Assembly: GCF_016900045.1 (NCBI RefSeq)
Contig: NZ_JACSNP010000004.1
Coordinates: 1-64,000, forward strand
DNA from: Fusobacterium mortiferum
GTDB lineage: Bacteria; Fusobacteriota; Fusobacteriia; Fusobacteriales; Fusobacteriaceae
Length of the DNA stretch: 64,000 bases
Reading direction: 5' to 3'
The notes under the pieces were generated by a model. It had not been told where the DNA came from. It saw only the letters and a program-made list of their open reading frames with translations, and did not search any database. Position numbers and translations under genes: made by a program. This document shows, in pieces, positions 53,410 to 61,885 of the stretch. Position 1 is the stretch's first letter. Each line of letters starts with the position of its first letter.

Positions 53410-53913
53410 ATGATAAAATTAATAGTACTTGATGTTGATGGTACTTTGACAGATGGAAGATTATATATGGATGATAAGGATAACTGTTTAAAAACTTTTG
53501 ATGTAAAAGATGGTTTTGCTATCGTTCAATGGATTAAGTTAGGAGGACTTGTAGCTATTATCACTGGAAAATCTTCTGAAATTGTTAGAAGGAGAAAAGA
53601 GGAGTTAGGTATACAGGAGTTGGCTCAAGGAGTGAGTAACAAAGTGGTTGAGCTAAACAAACTTCTTGAAAAATACTCTCTATCTTTAGATGAGGTAGCC
53701 TATATTGGTGATGATATAAATGATTTAGGAGTTATGAGGTTAGTTGGTTTCTCTGCTTGTCCTAAAGATGCCGTTCCTGAGGTTCTAGAAAGAGTAGATT
53801 ATATCTCTAACAAAAATGGTGGTAGAGGAGCTGTAAGAGATATTTTTGAAAAAATTATGAAAGAGAATGGAATGTGGGAAAAAGTTCTAGATAGATATAT
53901 AAATGAAAACTAA
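53410..53913 (+). CDS. kdsC: 3-deoxy-D-manno-octulosonate 8-phosphate phosphatase KdsC
   Basis: KdsC is a HAD-family phosphatase that makes free KDO for lipopolysaccharide core. The 167-residue protein has motif I VLDVDGTLTDGRLY (catalytic Asp pair), FDVKDGFAI, motif II ITGKSS, RRKEELGI, and motif IV YIGDDINDLGVM with SACPKDAVPEV. These match KdsC, including its usual length. I chose ATG 53410, with AGGAGG directly upstream; a reading from 53344 begins inside the terminator region and adds unconserved residues. This supports an outer membrane with LPS. Confidence 0.93.
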   Translation: MIKLIVLDVDGTLTDGRLYMDDKDNCLKTFDVKDGFAIVQWIKLGGLVAIITGKSSEIVRRRKEELGIQELAQGVSNKVVELNKLLEKYSLSLDEVAYIGDDINDLGVMRLVGFSACPKDAVPEVLERVDYISNKNGGRGAVRDIFEKIMKENGMWEKVLDRYINEN

Positions 53914-53985
53914 ATAGTTTCTAAATTAGAAAAAATTGTACAACAATTGTCTAAATGTTATACTGGAGTTTTTTAATAAAAATAC

Positions 53986-54014
53986 TTGAAAATTTCTATC
54001 TTTTATGCAATAAT
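53986..54014 (+). promoter_or_regulatory. nrdH operon promoter
   Basis: TTGAAA (53986-53991) and AATAAT (54009-54014) are separated by 17 bases, with TGC before the -10. The -10 overlaps the first NrdR-like box. Confidence 0.65.
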
Positions 54015-54062
54015 ACTAGATGTAGTATTAAAATTAAAACAACTACAATATATGTAGTATTA
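54012..54062 (+). promoter_or_regulatory. Tandem NrdR-like boxes
   Basis: Box 1 is AATACTA-GATG-TAGTATT (54012-54029), a perfect inverted repeat. Box 2 is ACTACA-ATATA-TGTAGT (54042-54058). The right halves ATGTAGTATTA are identical and start 32 bases apart (54020 and 54052), close to three DNA turns, the usual NrdR spacing. Box 1 covers the -10 and transcription start; box 2 reaches the nrdH ribosome site. Confidence 0.65.
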
Positions 54063-54072
54063 GGAGGATATT

Positions 54073-54276
54073 ATGATAAAAGTTTATGGTAAGGCTAATT
54101 GTAGTAAGTGCCAAACATTAAAAAATATTTTGGATGAGAAAAAAGTAAATTATGAATATATTGAAGATTTAAAAACTCTTATGATGGTAGCTAGCAAAGC
54201 TAGAATAATGTCAGCACCAATTGTAGAAAAGGATGAGGTTATTTACACTATGGAACAATTCTTAGAGGTTCTATAA
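54073..54276 (+). CDS. NrdH-type glutaredoxin-like protein
   Basis: This 67-residue small redoxin has the dithiol motif CSKC (Cys10, Cys13) and the late SAPIVEKDEVIYTMEQFLEVL typical of glutaredoxin folds. Its position directly before the class I reductase genes, overlapping the next gene by one base (TAATG), indicates that it is the electron donor of the reductase, as NrdH is in other bacteria. The ribosome site is AGGAGG. Confidence 0.88.
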   Translation: MIKVYGKANCSKCQTLKNILDEKKVNYEYIEDLKTLMMVASKARIMSAPIVEKDEVIYTMEQFLEVL

Positions 54277-56522
54277 TGAAATTTGTAATAAATAGAGCTG
54301 GTATAAGAGAAGAGTTAGATATAAAAAAAATAAGAGAAAAACTGATTAAAGCCTGTGAAAATTTAGAAGTAAATATGGTGGAATTAGAGAGCCATATAGA
54401 TGCTATCTATCAAGAAGGAATCACAACAAAAAAGATTCAAGAAGCCCTTATAACACAGGCTGTTAGTATGACTAGTTTTGAAGAGTCAGACTGGACATAT
54501 GTTGCTGGTAGACTTCTTATGATGGAGACTGAGAGAGAGGTTTTCCACAAAAGAGGTTTTTCATATGGAGAATTTTTAAGAACGGTAAGAGAGTTAGTTG
54601 ATAAAAATATATATGATAAAAGACTTGGAGAATACTCTGATGAAGAGATAGATGAACTAGGAAGATATATCTCCCCTGAAAGGGATATGTTATATGATTA
54701 TGCTGGGGCTAATATGCTAGTTAATAGATATCTTATAAAATACTTAGGTAATACCTATGAGCTACCTCAAGAGGTATTTATGTGTATAGCTATGCTATTA
54801 GCTATCAATGAAAAAGATAGAGTAAGTATAGCTAAAAGATTTTATGATGCACTATCTCTTAAAAAAGTATCATTAGCTACACCAATACTTGCAAACCTAA
54901 GAATACCTAGAGGGAATCTGTCATCTTGCTTTATCACTGCTGTTGATGATAACATAGAATCTATCTTCTATAACATTGATACAATAGCTAAGATAAGTAA
55001 AAATGGTGGAGGAGTAGGAGTAAATATCTCTCGTATCAGAGCTAAAAACTCTATGGTAAATGGATATTATAACGCAAGTGGAGGAGTTGTTCCTTGGGTT
55101 AGAATAATAAATGATACAGCTGTTGCTGTTAACCAACAGGGAAGACGTGCTGGTGCTGTAACGATAGCTTTAGATACTTGGCACTTAGATATAGAAAAGT
55201 TTCTAGAGCTTCAAACAGAAAATGGAGACCAAAGAACAAAAGCTTACGATATCTATCCACAGGTAGTTGTATCTGACCTATTTATGAGAAAGGTTGAAAA
55301 TGATGAGCTTTGGACTTTAGTTGACCCATATGAAGTGAGAATGAAGTATGGAGTTGAACTTTGTGAGCTATATGGAGTAGAGTTTGAAAAGATGTATTTC
55401 AAGCTTGAAGATGATGAAAATCTTACTTTAAAGAAGGTAATTAGAGCAAGAGAGCTATTTAAAGAGATTATGAAGGTTCAAATTGAAACTGGTATGCCAT
55501 ATATCTTCTTTAAAGATAGTGCTAATAGAATGAATCATAACCAACACATGGGAATGATAGGTAATGGAAATCTTTGTATGGAAAGTTTCTCTAACTTCTC
55601 TCCTAGTAAAAACTATAAAGAGGAAGCTATTGATGAAACTGGTATTAGAAAGGTAGATTTAGGTATAGTACACACTTGTAACTTAGTATCTATGAACTTA
55701 GCTGAAGTATCAAGAGAGGAGCTTGAAAAGATTACTAGTATAGCTGTAAGAATATTAGATAATACAATCGACTTAACTCAAACACCTATACTTGAATCTG
55801 ATAGACACAACTCTTTATATAGAACAATAGGAGTAGGTACAATGGGACTTGCTGACTATATGGCTAGAGAGTTTATGATATATGAAGACTCTTTAGATGA
55901 GATAGATAAGCTTTATGAGGAGATAGCTCTTTATACACTTAAGGCTTCTACTCTTTTAGCAAAGGATAGGGGAGCTTATTCATACTTTAAAGACTCTATG
56001 TGGGATAAAGGTATATTCTTCCAAAAAAATAGAACTTGGTATGAGCAAAACTCTGATTTTGCTGAAAAATGGAGTGAGGTATTTGATTTAGTTGCTCAGT
56101 ATGGATTACGTAATGGTGAGCTTTCTGCTGTGGCACCTAATACTTCTACATCTCTACTTATGGGAGCTACTGCCTCTGTAAACCCTACTTTCTCTAGATT
56201 TTTTATAGAGAAAAACCAAAAGGGAGCTGTACCTAGAGTTGTAAAATATTTAAAGGACAGAGCTTGGTTCTATCCAGAGTTTAAAAATGTAGATTCTAAA
56301 GTCTATGTAAAGATGATGAGTAGAATAGGAAAATGGACTACTCAAGGAGTATCTATGGAGCTTCTATTCGACCTAAATAAAAATATCAAAGCCAAGGATA
56401 TCTTTGAAACTTTCTTAACAGCTTGGAAAGAAGGGTGTAAGTCTGTTTACTATATCAGAACTATTCAGAAAAATACTAATATAACAAAGGATAAAGAGGA
56501 GTGTGAAAGCTGCAGTGGATAG
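54276..56522 (+). CDS. Class I ribonucleoside-diphosphate reductase alpha subunit
   Basis: This is the 748-residue catalytic subunit that reduces ribonucleoside diphosphates. It has an N-terminal ATP-cone (about 1-90), so overall activity may be regulated by ATP/dATP. SSCFITAVDDN holds the first active-site cysteine, NLCMES holds the thiyl-radical Cys with its Asn and Glu, and HTCNLVSMNL holds the second redox Cys. The C-terminal tail CESC accepts electrons from the redoxin. APNTSTSLLMGATASVNP is typical. It overlaps the beta subunit gene by about 20 bases. NrdA and NrdE cannot be told apart by eye with certainty. Confidence 0.94.
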   Translation: MKFVINRAGIREELDIKKIREKLIKACENLEVNMVELESHIDAIYQEGITTKKIQEALITQAVSMTSFEESDWTYVAGRLLMMETEREVFHKRGFSYGEFLRTVRELVDKNIYDKRLGEYSDEEIDELGRYISPERDMLYDYAGANMLVNRYLIKYLGNTYELPQEVFMCIAMLLAINEKDRVSIAKRFYDALSLKKVSLATPILANLRIPRGNLSSCFITAVDDNIESIFYNIDTIAKISKNGGGVGVNISRIRAKNSMVNGYYNASGGVVPWVRIINDTAVAVNQQGRRAGAVTIALDTWHLDIEKFLELQTENGDQRTKAYDIYPQVVVSDLFMRKVENDELWTLVDPYEVRMKYGVELCELYGVEFEKMYFKLEDDENLTLKKVIRARELFKEIMKVQIETGMPYIFFKDSANRMNHNQHMGMIGNGNLCMESFSNFSPSKNYKEEAIDETGIRKVDLGIVHTCNLVSMNLAEVSREELEKITSIAVRILDNTIDLTQTPILESDRHNSLYRTIGVGTMGLADYMAREFMIYEDSLDEIDKLYEEIALYTLKASTLLAKDRGAYSYFKDSMWDKGIFFQKNRTWYEQNSDFAEKWSEVFDLVAQYGLRNGELSAVAPNTSTSLLMGATASVNPTFSRFFIEKNQKGAVPRVVKYLKDRAWFYPEFKNVDSKVYVKMMSRIGKWTTQGVSMELLFDLNKNIKAKDIFETFLTAWKEGCKSVYYIRTIQKNTNITKDKEECESCSG

Positions 56523-57549
56523 AAAAAAACTTTTTAATCCATCTGGTATTGACTCACTTAATGAGAGAAAAATTATAAAGGGAAACAGTACAAACATATT
56601 CAATCTTAACAACGTTAAGTATGGTTGGGCTAACCACCTTTATAGAACTATGATGGGAAATTTCTGGATACCAGAAAAGATAGATCTAACTCAAGATAGA
56701 GTTGATTATAACAATCTTACCTCTTATGAGAAAGAAGCATATGATGGTATTCTATCTTTTTTAATATTCTTAGATAGTATTCAAACAAATAACATTCCAA
56801 ATATCTCTGACTATATAACTGCTCCAGAGATAAACCTAATACTATCTATACAAACATTCCAAGAGGCTATACACTCACAATCTTATCAATATATAATAGA
56901 ATCTATTCTTCCTAAGGAGACTAGAAACTATATCTACGACAAGTGGAGAGAGGATAAAATCCTTTTTGAAAGAAATAAGTATATAGCTGAAATATATCAA
57001 GATTTTCTAGATAATCCAGAGGATAAGAACTTTGCTAAGGTTATAATAGCTGACTATCTTCTTGAATCAATCTACTTCTACAATGGATTTAATTTCTTCT
57101 ACCTATTAGCTAGTAGAAATAGAATGATGGGAACTTCTGATATAATAAGACTTATCAATAGAGATGAACTTTCTCACGTTGTAATATTCCAACAGATGAT
57201 TAAAGAGATTAAGAATGAAAATGGTAATTTCTTTGATGAGAAAACTATCTATGAGATGTTCGAAAAAGCTGTAGAACAAGAGATAACTTGGACAAACCAC
57301 ATCATAGGTGGAAATGTACTTGGTATTACTGAAAAAACTACAGAGGCTTATACTAAGTGGTTAGCAAATGAGAGATTAAAGGGAATAGGATTAAAACCTC
57401 TTTACCAAGGTTTTGATAAGAATCCTTACAAACACTTAGAAAGATTTGCTGATACTGAAGGAGAGGGAAATGTTAAAGCTAACTTCTTTGAAGGTACAGT
57501 TACTAGCTACAATATGAGTTCCTCTGTTGAAGGTTGGGACGAGTTTTAA
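56503..57549 (+). CDS. Class I ribonucleotide reductase beta subunit (diiron/tyrosyl-radical)
   Basis: This is the radical-storing subunit, about 348 residues. Metal ligands are visible: Asp in LIFLDSIQTNN, EAIHSQSY (Glu, His and the radical Tyr at the usual spacing), Glu in DYLLESIYFY, and RDELSHV (Glu, His). The C-terminal tail SSVEGWDEF should dock into alpha. The Tyr is kept, so it is the classical radical type. No nrdI lies beside it. The start is uncertain: GTG 56503 is one base from GAGGAG, while GTG 56515 gives a natural VDRKKLFNPSG beginning; coupling to the alpha stop is likely in both cases. Confidence 0.93.
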   Translation: MKAAVDRKKLFNPSGIDSLNERKIIKGNSTNIFNLNNVKYGWANHLYRTMMGNFWIPEKIDLTQDRVDYNNLTSYEKEAYDGILSFLIFLDSIQTNNIPNISDYITAPEINLILSIQTFQEAIHSQSYQYIIESILPKETRNYIYDKWREDKILFERNKYIAEIYQDFLDNPEDKNFAKVIIADYLLESIYFYNGFNFFYLLASRNRMMGTSDIIRLINRDELSHVVIFQQMIKEIKNENGNFFDEKTIYEMFEKAVEQEITWTNHIIGGNVLGITEKTTEAYTKWLANERLKGIGLKPLYQGFDKNPYKHLERFADTEGEGNVKANFFEGTVTSYNMSSSVEGWDEF

Positions 57550-57555
57550 CCCTGC

Positions 57556-57584
57556 TTGACTTTTTAAGAGTTTTCATATATAAT
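57556..57584 (+). promoter_or_regulatory. Promoter upstream of the nrd terminator, facing the ElyC-like gene
   Basis: TTGACT (57556-57561) and TATAAT (57579-57584) are separated by exactly 17 bases. Transcription from here would run straight into the hairpin at 57604-57629. Confidence 0.72.
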
Positions 57585-57603
57585 TAAAATCATAAAATTT
57601 AAG

Positions 57604-57629
57604 AGCTACCGTAAAAGGTAGCTTTTTTT
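57604..57629 (+). terminator. Terminator/attenuator between nrd operon and ElyC-like gene
   Basis: AGCTACC and GGTAGCT with a six-base loop are followed by seven T. It ends the nrd transcript and may act as an attenuator for the promoter just upstream. Confidence 0.85.
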
Positions 57630-57658
57630 CTAAATAATAAAAATAATTGGGTGATTTT

Positions 57659-58417
57659 ATGTTTTTACTAGAAAAAATTATATCTCTTACTTTGTTGTCT
57701 CCTCTACCTATAATTATTATTCTATTCCTTATAGGTGTAGGAAATCTTTTCAACAGAAGAAAGAAATCTGGGCTACTTTTTATAGTTATCTCTATATTTA
57801 TGTATTGGGCTTCTACAGATGCCTTTATAGACAAAAAATTATACAATTTAGAAGCTGTATACTCGCCTATTACTGAGGATAACTTAAAAAGAGGGGAGGT
57901 ATATGTCCTATTAGGTGGTGGAATAATCACTACAACTGTTGAAGGAAATATCCCTGGAATAATGCCCTCTGTGAGAATATTAAAAACTGCTGAGTACTAT
58001 AAAAAATATCCTAAAAAAATATATATTTCTGGTGGAAGTCCACTACAAAATCAAGAGAGTGAAAGTTCTGTCTATGCTAGGGAATTAATCTCTCTTGGAG
58101 TAAATCCCAATGATATAATTATTGAGGATAATAGTAAAAATACGAATGAAAACGCTCTATTTATAAAGGAAAAGTTAAATTCGGTTGAAAATAAAAATAT
58201 TATCTTGATAACTTCTGCTTTCCATATGAAGAGAAGCGTTGCAATATTTCAAAAAAATATGCAGGAATTTGAAATCATTCCTGCACCTTGTAACTATTTA
58301 GCCTCTCAAGAAAAAGAGAACTTTTTTTACTATATACCTAAATACTATAACTTTATGAAGTTCCAACTTTGGATTTGGGAAAGTATAGGTAATATCTACT
58401 ATAAGATTAAATATTAA
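57659..58417 (+). CDS. DUF218 family envelope protein, ElyC/SanA/YdcF-like
   Basis: This 252-residue protein has two N-terminal membrane segments (about 8-28 and 36-54), then a DUF218 domain outside: VYVLLGGGIITT, AEYYKKYPKKIYISGG, EDNSKNTNENALFIKE and ILITSAFHMKRSVAIFQK. ElyC of E. coli, with the same layout, affects peptidoglycan and lipid-carrier metabolism. I placed the start at ATG 57659, seven bases after GGGTGA; an upstream TTG (57647) is less likely. Its stop codon lies in the left arm of the 233-bp repeat. Confidence 0.87.
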   Translation: MFLLEKIISLTLLSPLPIIIILFLIGVGNLFNRRKKSGLLFIVISIFMYWASTDAFIDKKLYNLEAVYSPITEDNLKRGEVYVLLGGGIITTTVEGNIPGIMPSVRILKTAEYYKKYPKKIYISGGSPLQNQESESSVYARELISLGVNPNDIIIEDNSKNTNENALFIKEKLNSVENKNIILITSAFHMKRSVAIFQKNMQEFEIIPAPCNYLASQEKENFFYYIPKYYNFMKFQLWIWESIGNIYYKIKY

Positions 58418-58647
58418 TAGTTACTCCTCAGTTATATTTCATTTTGAAAGAAAACTAAGAATTGCTCCATATTTCAAGAAGTTGATTAACTAAAGCTTAT
58501 TGGACTAAAAACACAAAACTCACTTCGTTCAAACAGTTGTGTTTTTTAGCGTCCACCTTCGCTAAGTTAATCTAACTTCTTTCCATAAATTACACAATTC
58601 TTAAAGTTTCCTTTAATTGAATTGATAGTTGATAGGAGTAACTATTA
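58415..58647. repeat. 233-bp nested palindromic repeat between convergent genes
   Basis: Four nested pairs of arms: TAATAGTTACTCCT (58415-58428) with AGGAGTAACTATTA (58634-58647), perfect; 58446-58464 with 58595-58614; 58476-58496 with 58561-58581; 58502-58516 with 58537-58554, all imperfect. The loop is near 58517-58536. The whole intergenic region could fold as one hairpin. It has no open frame of note; the 93-residue reading from 58629 is a shadow of the phosphatase gene. It looks like a mobile or regulatory repeat; a copy search would decide. Confidence 0.75.
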
Positions 58648-58650
58648 TTT

Positions 58651-59934
58651 TTACTTTACTGATAACTTTTGAGTATAGAAATCTCTTACATCATTCCATC
58701 TATAGAATGGAGCTATATCAGTTTTTACAGGAATTGATACTGGCTCTTCATTGTGAAGTATCTTTACAAGTATATCTCCAGCCTCATTTTTATAAAATAT
58801 CCATTGGACATTTGCCGCCATACAAGAAACTTCACTTCCATTCCATGTTTGGTAAACCTTTGACATATCATCTTGTTTTTCTGACATTCCCTCTATCTCC
58901 ATTATACTGATAAATGGAATTATTGTCTCAGCATGAGCAAATCTTAAATTAGCAGAGATATTCTGATTAGCTATAGCACTATCACTTGTCTCTATAAAAT
59001 CTTTTAAAAGAGGTGTTGCTATATCAGTAGCTATATTCTCTCCAGTCATTCCTGGTCCTTTTTCATAGAAAGTTTTTATATTATCTAATTCATCATACCA
59101 TTTTAACTCTTCAGATGTGAAATATTTTCCTATTCCTAAATCCTTTCCTATATCAGCTTGAAGTACATATAGGTCATAAAGATTAGATACTGCGTCATCA
59201 GCACTTTTTAAGATAACTTTTCCCTCTTCAGATTTTAATTGTATCTCTCCACTCTCTAATTTAGCTATAAAATCCTCAGTAAAGAATTGTTTTAGAATTC
59301 TATCTGTGTAGTTCTTAGTTTTAGCATATTTCTTATATTCAGCTTTCCAAGGCTCTTTCTCCTCATACTCTAAATATGCTGGTGATATATCGAAAAATCT
59401 TAATTCTATATCATCTTTTCCATTTGTAGATACCTTAAACTTAGTGTCTGGTGTATATTTTGAAAGTTCTTTTAAGAAAGCATCTCTACTTTGTTGAGCT
59501 CTTGTTACATAAGTTGCAACTGCATCAACCTCTCTTCCAAAAACCTCTTTATTCTCCTTATACATTCTCTTAGCTATTCCTTTTTGCTCTTTAACACCTA
59601 CTGGAGTAAGTAACCCATAATTTCCCTTTTCTATCTCTAATATCTTAGCAACTTTTTCTTTTAATTTTTTACCCTTAGAAGTAAGTTTTCCCTCATTTTC
59701 AGCTAAAACTAAAAGCTCATATACACTCTTATCATATTTTGATGATGATAGGTGTCTTGAACCATGTCTACTTATATGGTTAATATAAAAAGGCTCATAT
59801 CCCTTTGGAGTCTTTACTTTTACCTCTTTGTGCTTATAGGGTTGTTTTGTTCCTAAATATTTTAAATCATCTGCATCAGCAAACACCCCAGTACTAATAA
59901 TCATAAATAATAACATTTTATTTTTTAATCCCAT
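58651..59934 (-). CDS. Periplasmic histidine acid phosphatase (phytase/MINPP-like)
   Basis: This 427-residue enzyme has a signal peptide (about 1-19). The catalytic motif is SRHGSR (His57 forms the phospho-enzyme, with Arg56 and Arg60), and the acid is HAE in RFAHAETIIPF, as in multiple inositol polyphosphate phosphatases rather than the more common HD. C-terminal cysteines are few. Length fits. I chose ATG 59934, with AAGGAG upstream; the ATG at 59955 lies before the ribosome site. I infer dephosphorylation of sugar or inositol phosphates in the periplasm. Confidence 0.87.
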   Translation of the reverse strand: MGLKNKMLLFMIISTGVFADADDLKYLGTKQPYKHKEVKVKTPKGYEPFYINHISRHGSRHLSSSKYDKSVYELLVLAENEGKLTSKGKKLKEKVAKILEIEKGNYGLLTPVGVKEQKGIAKRMYKENKEVFGREVDAVATYVTRAQQSRDAFLKELSKYTPDTKFKVSTNGKDDIELRFFDISPAYLEYEEKEPWKAEYKKYAKTKNYTDRILKQFFTEDFIAKLESGEIQLKSEEGKVILKSADDAVSNLYDLYVLQADIGKDLGIGKYFTSEELKWYDELDNIKTFYEKGPGMTGENIATDIATPLLKDFIETSDSAIANQNISANLRFAHAETIIPFISIMEIEGMSEKQDDMSKVYQTWNGSEVSCMAANVQWIFYKNEAGDILVKILHNEEPVSIPVKTDIAPFYRWNDVRDFYTQKLSVK

Positions 59935-59976
59935 ATCTTTCTCCTTTAAATTCATAATTATAAATCTCTTTAACTA

Positions 59977-60005
59977 ATATTACTCTTTTATTTGCTAAAA
60001 GTCAA
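59977..60005 (-). promoter_or_regulatory. Promoter of the histidine phosphatase gene
   Basis: On the minus strand, TTGACT (60000-60005) and TAATAT (59977-59982) are separated by 17 bases. Confidence 0.68.
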
Positions 60006-60012
60006 TTTATAA

Positions 60013-60048
60013 ATGAAAAAAAAAAGAGTTTAATCTCTCTTTTTTCAT
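60013..60048 (-). terminator. ptsI terminator
   Basis: A GAGAG/CTCT core stem with A-run and T-run arms. On the minus strand it ends in ten T. It lies downstream of ptsI. Confidence 0.85.
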
Positions 60049-60079
60049 CAAAGTAGAAATTAAACTCGATTTATTTTAA

Positions 60080-61807
60080 TTATTTTAAGTTTTCTTTATT
60101 GAATTTCTTTACAATAGCTAAAACTTCTTCTGGAGTTTTTTGAGCCATTACTTCTTCAACTAAAGCTTCACATTTAGCTTTTTCTAGAGCCATGATGTTT
60201 TTCTTAATTCTAGGTACAGATATAGCTGACATTGAGAAAGCATCTAATCCCATTCCAAATAGAATAGCAGTAGCGTTTTCGTCTCCAGCAAACTCTCCAC
60301 ACATAGAGATAGTTATTCCAGCTTCATGAGCTCCTTTTATAGCCATTCTTATAGCTTCTAATACAGTTGGGTTATAAGTGTTGTATAGGTGAGAAATGTT
60401 TTCATTTCCTCTATCAACCGCTAATGTATATTGAGTTAAATCGTTTGTTCCGATTGAGAAGAAATCTACTTCTTCAGCAAAGCTTCTAGCTCTGAAAGCA
60501 ACTGCTGGAGTTTCAACCATTATTCCAAGAGCTATATTCTCATCAAATTTAGCTCCTTCTGCTCTTAACTCAGCTTTACACTCTTCTAATATTGCTCTAG
60601 CTCTTCTGATTTCTGTTATATCCATAATCATTGGAAGCATGATTTTGATATATCCAAAAGCAGATGCTCTTAATAATGCTCTAAATTGAGTTTTTAAGAT
60701 TTCAGGTCTATCTAAGCAAACTCTGATTGCTCTCCATCCAAGGAAAGGGTTTTCCTCTTTTGGTAATTGCATGTATGGAAGAGACTTGTCTCCACCGATA
60801 TCCATAGTTCTTATAGTTACGGGTTTTCCTTCCATTTTTTCAGCAACTATCTTATAAGCTTCGAATTGCTCATCTTCAGTTGGGAATCTGTCGTTGTTCA
60901 TGAATAAGAACTCAGTTCTGTATAGTCCTATTCCTTGAGCTCCGTTTCTTAATACTCCGTCGATATCTTTTGGTGATCCAATATTAGCCCAAGCTCCTAC
61001 TTTTACACCATCTTTTGATATAGCTTCTTTATCTTTTAATTGTTTTAATAACTCTTTCTCAGCAAAGAAAGCTTCTCTCTTCTCTTGATATTTAGCTACT
61101 TCTTCTGCAGTAGGATTGATTATGATATCTCCTTTAAGAGCATCAACTATAACGTTATCTCCACTCTTAACTAATGAACAGATATTTCCTGTTCCAACTA
61201 CTGCTGGTAACTCTAATGATCTAGCCATGATAGATGAGTGAGCTGTCTTTCCACCTATTTCAGTTATGAAAGCAACTACGTTTTGTAAATCTATTTGAGC
61301 TGTATCAGATGGAGTTAAGTCTTTAGCAGCTATTACTGTGTTTGGAGGTAATGAACCTAAATCTAATATCTCAACACCAGCTACGTTGTATAACCATCTT
61401 TTTCCGATATCTCTTAAGTCTGCTGCTCTCTCTCTTAAGTACTCATCTTCTAAGTTAGCAAGCATATCACAGTAATCGTCAATACCTCTTTGAAGAGCTG
61501 CCTCAGCACATATCTTTTCATCTTCTATGATATCTACAACTTCATCAAATAAGTCTTCATCTTCTAGTAATGTAATATGTCCATCAAATATAGCAGCCTT
61601 ATCTTCACCTAATTTTTGTGCAGTTTTTTCTCTGATTTTTAATAGTTGCTCTTTTGATTTTTCTCTACCATTTAGTAATCTCTCTTTTTCGCAATCAGCA
61701 TCACATTTTCTTTTTGAGTCAATTACTAATTCTTGTTCTTGATATAAAAATACTTTTCCTATTGCTATTCCAGGAGATGCTTCAATACCTTTAACTATTT
61801 TACTCAT
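60080..61807 (-). CDS. ptsI: Phosphoenolpyruvate-protein phosphotransferase (PTS enzyme I)
   Basis: Enzyme I moves phosphate from phosphoenolpyruvate to HPr, the first step of PTS sugar uptake. The 575-residue protein has the N-terminal SPGIAIGKVF, the phospho-histidine loop GGKTAHSSIMARSLELPAVVG (His190) and the PEP-binding part: LYRTEFLFM, RTMDIGGDK, MLPMI and GIMVETPAVAFRA, then FFSIGTNDLTQY and SMCGEFAG. Length is standard. It follows ptsH by 78 bases with a terminator in between, so its expression is probably lower than that of HPr. Confidence 0.98.
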   Translation of the reverse strand: MSKIVKGIEASPGIAIGKVFLYQEQELVIDSKRKCDADCEKERLLNGREKSKEQLLKIREKTAQKLGEDKAAIFDGHITLLEDEDLFDEVVDIIEDEKICAEAALQRGIDDYCDMLANLEDEYLRERAADLRDIGKRWLYNVAGVEILDLGSLPPNTVIAAKDLTPSDTAQIDLQNVVAFITEIGGKTAHSSIMARSLELPAVVGTGNICSLVKSGDNVIVDALKGDIIINPTAEEVAKYQEKREAFFAEKELLKQLKDKEAISKDGVKVGAWANIGSPKDIDGVLRNGAQGIGLYRTEFLFMNNDRFPTEDEQFEAYKIVAEKMEGKPVTIRTMDIGGDKSLPYMQLPKEENPFLGWRAIRVCLDRPEILKTQFRALLRASAFGYIKIMLPMIMDITEIRRARAILEECKAELRAEGAKFDENIALGIMVETPAVAFRARSFAEEVDFFSIGTNDLTQYTLAVDRGNENISHLYNTYNPTVLEAIRMAIKGAHEAGITISMCGEFAGDENATAILFGMGLDAFSMSAISVPRIKKNIMALEKAKCEALVEEVMAQKTPEEVLAIVKKFNKENLK

Positions 61808-61842
61808 ATTTTTTCCTCACATTCATTATTCGTAAATTTTTT

Positions 61843-61875
61843 AAAAAAAAGAAGGTACTTCTTACAAGTACCTTC
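61843..61875 (-). terminator. Terminator between ptsH and ptsI
   Basis: GAAGGTACTT (61851-61860) and AAGTACCTTC (61866-61875) form a perfect ten-base stem. On the minus strand eight T follow (61843-61850). Confidence 0.9.
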
Positions 61876-61885
61876 CATCATAAAA

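Noticed and set aside
58629-58910. 93-residue reading frame on the plus strand
   Set aside because: It runs antisense to the histidine phosphatase gene and begins inside the palindromic repeat; no ribosome site or domain is seen.
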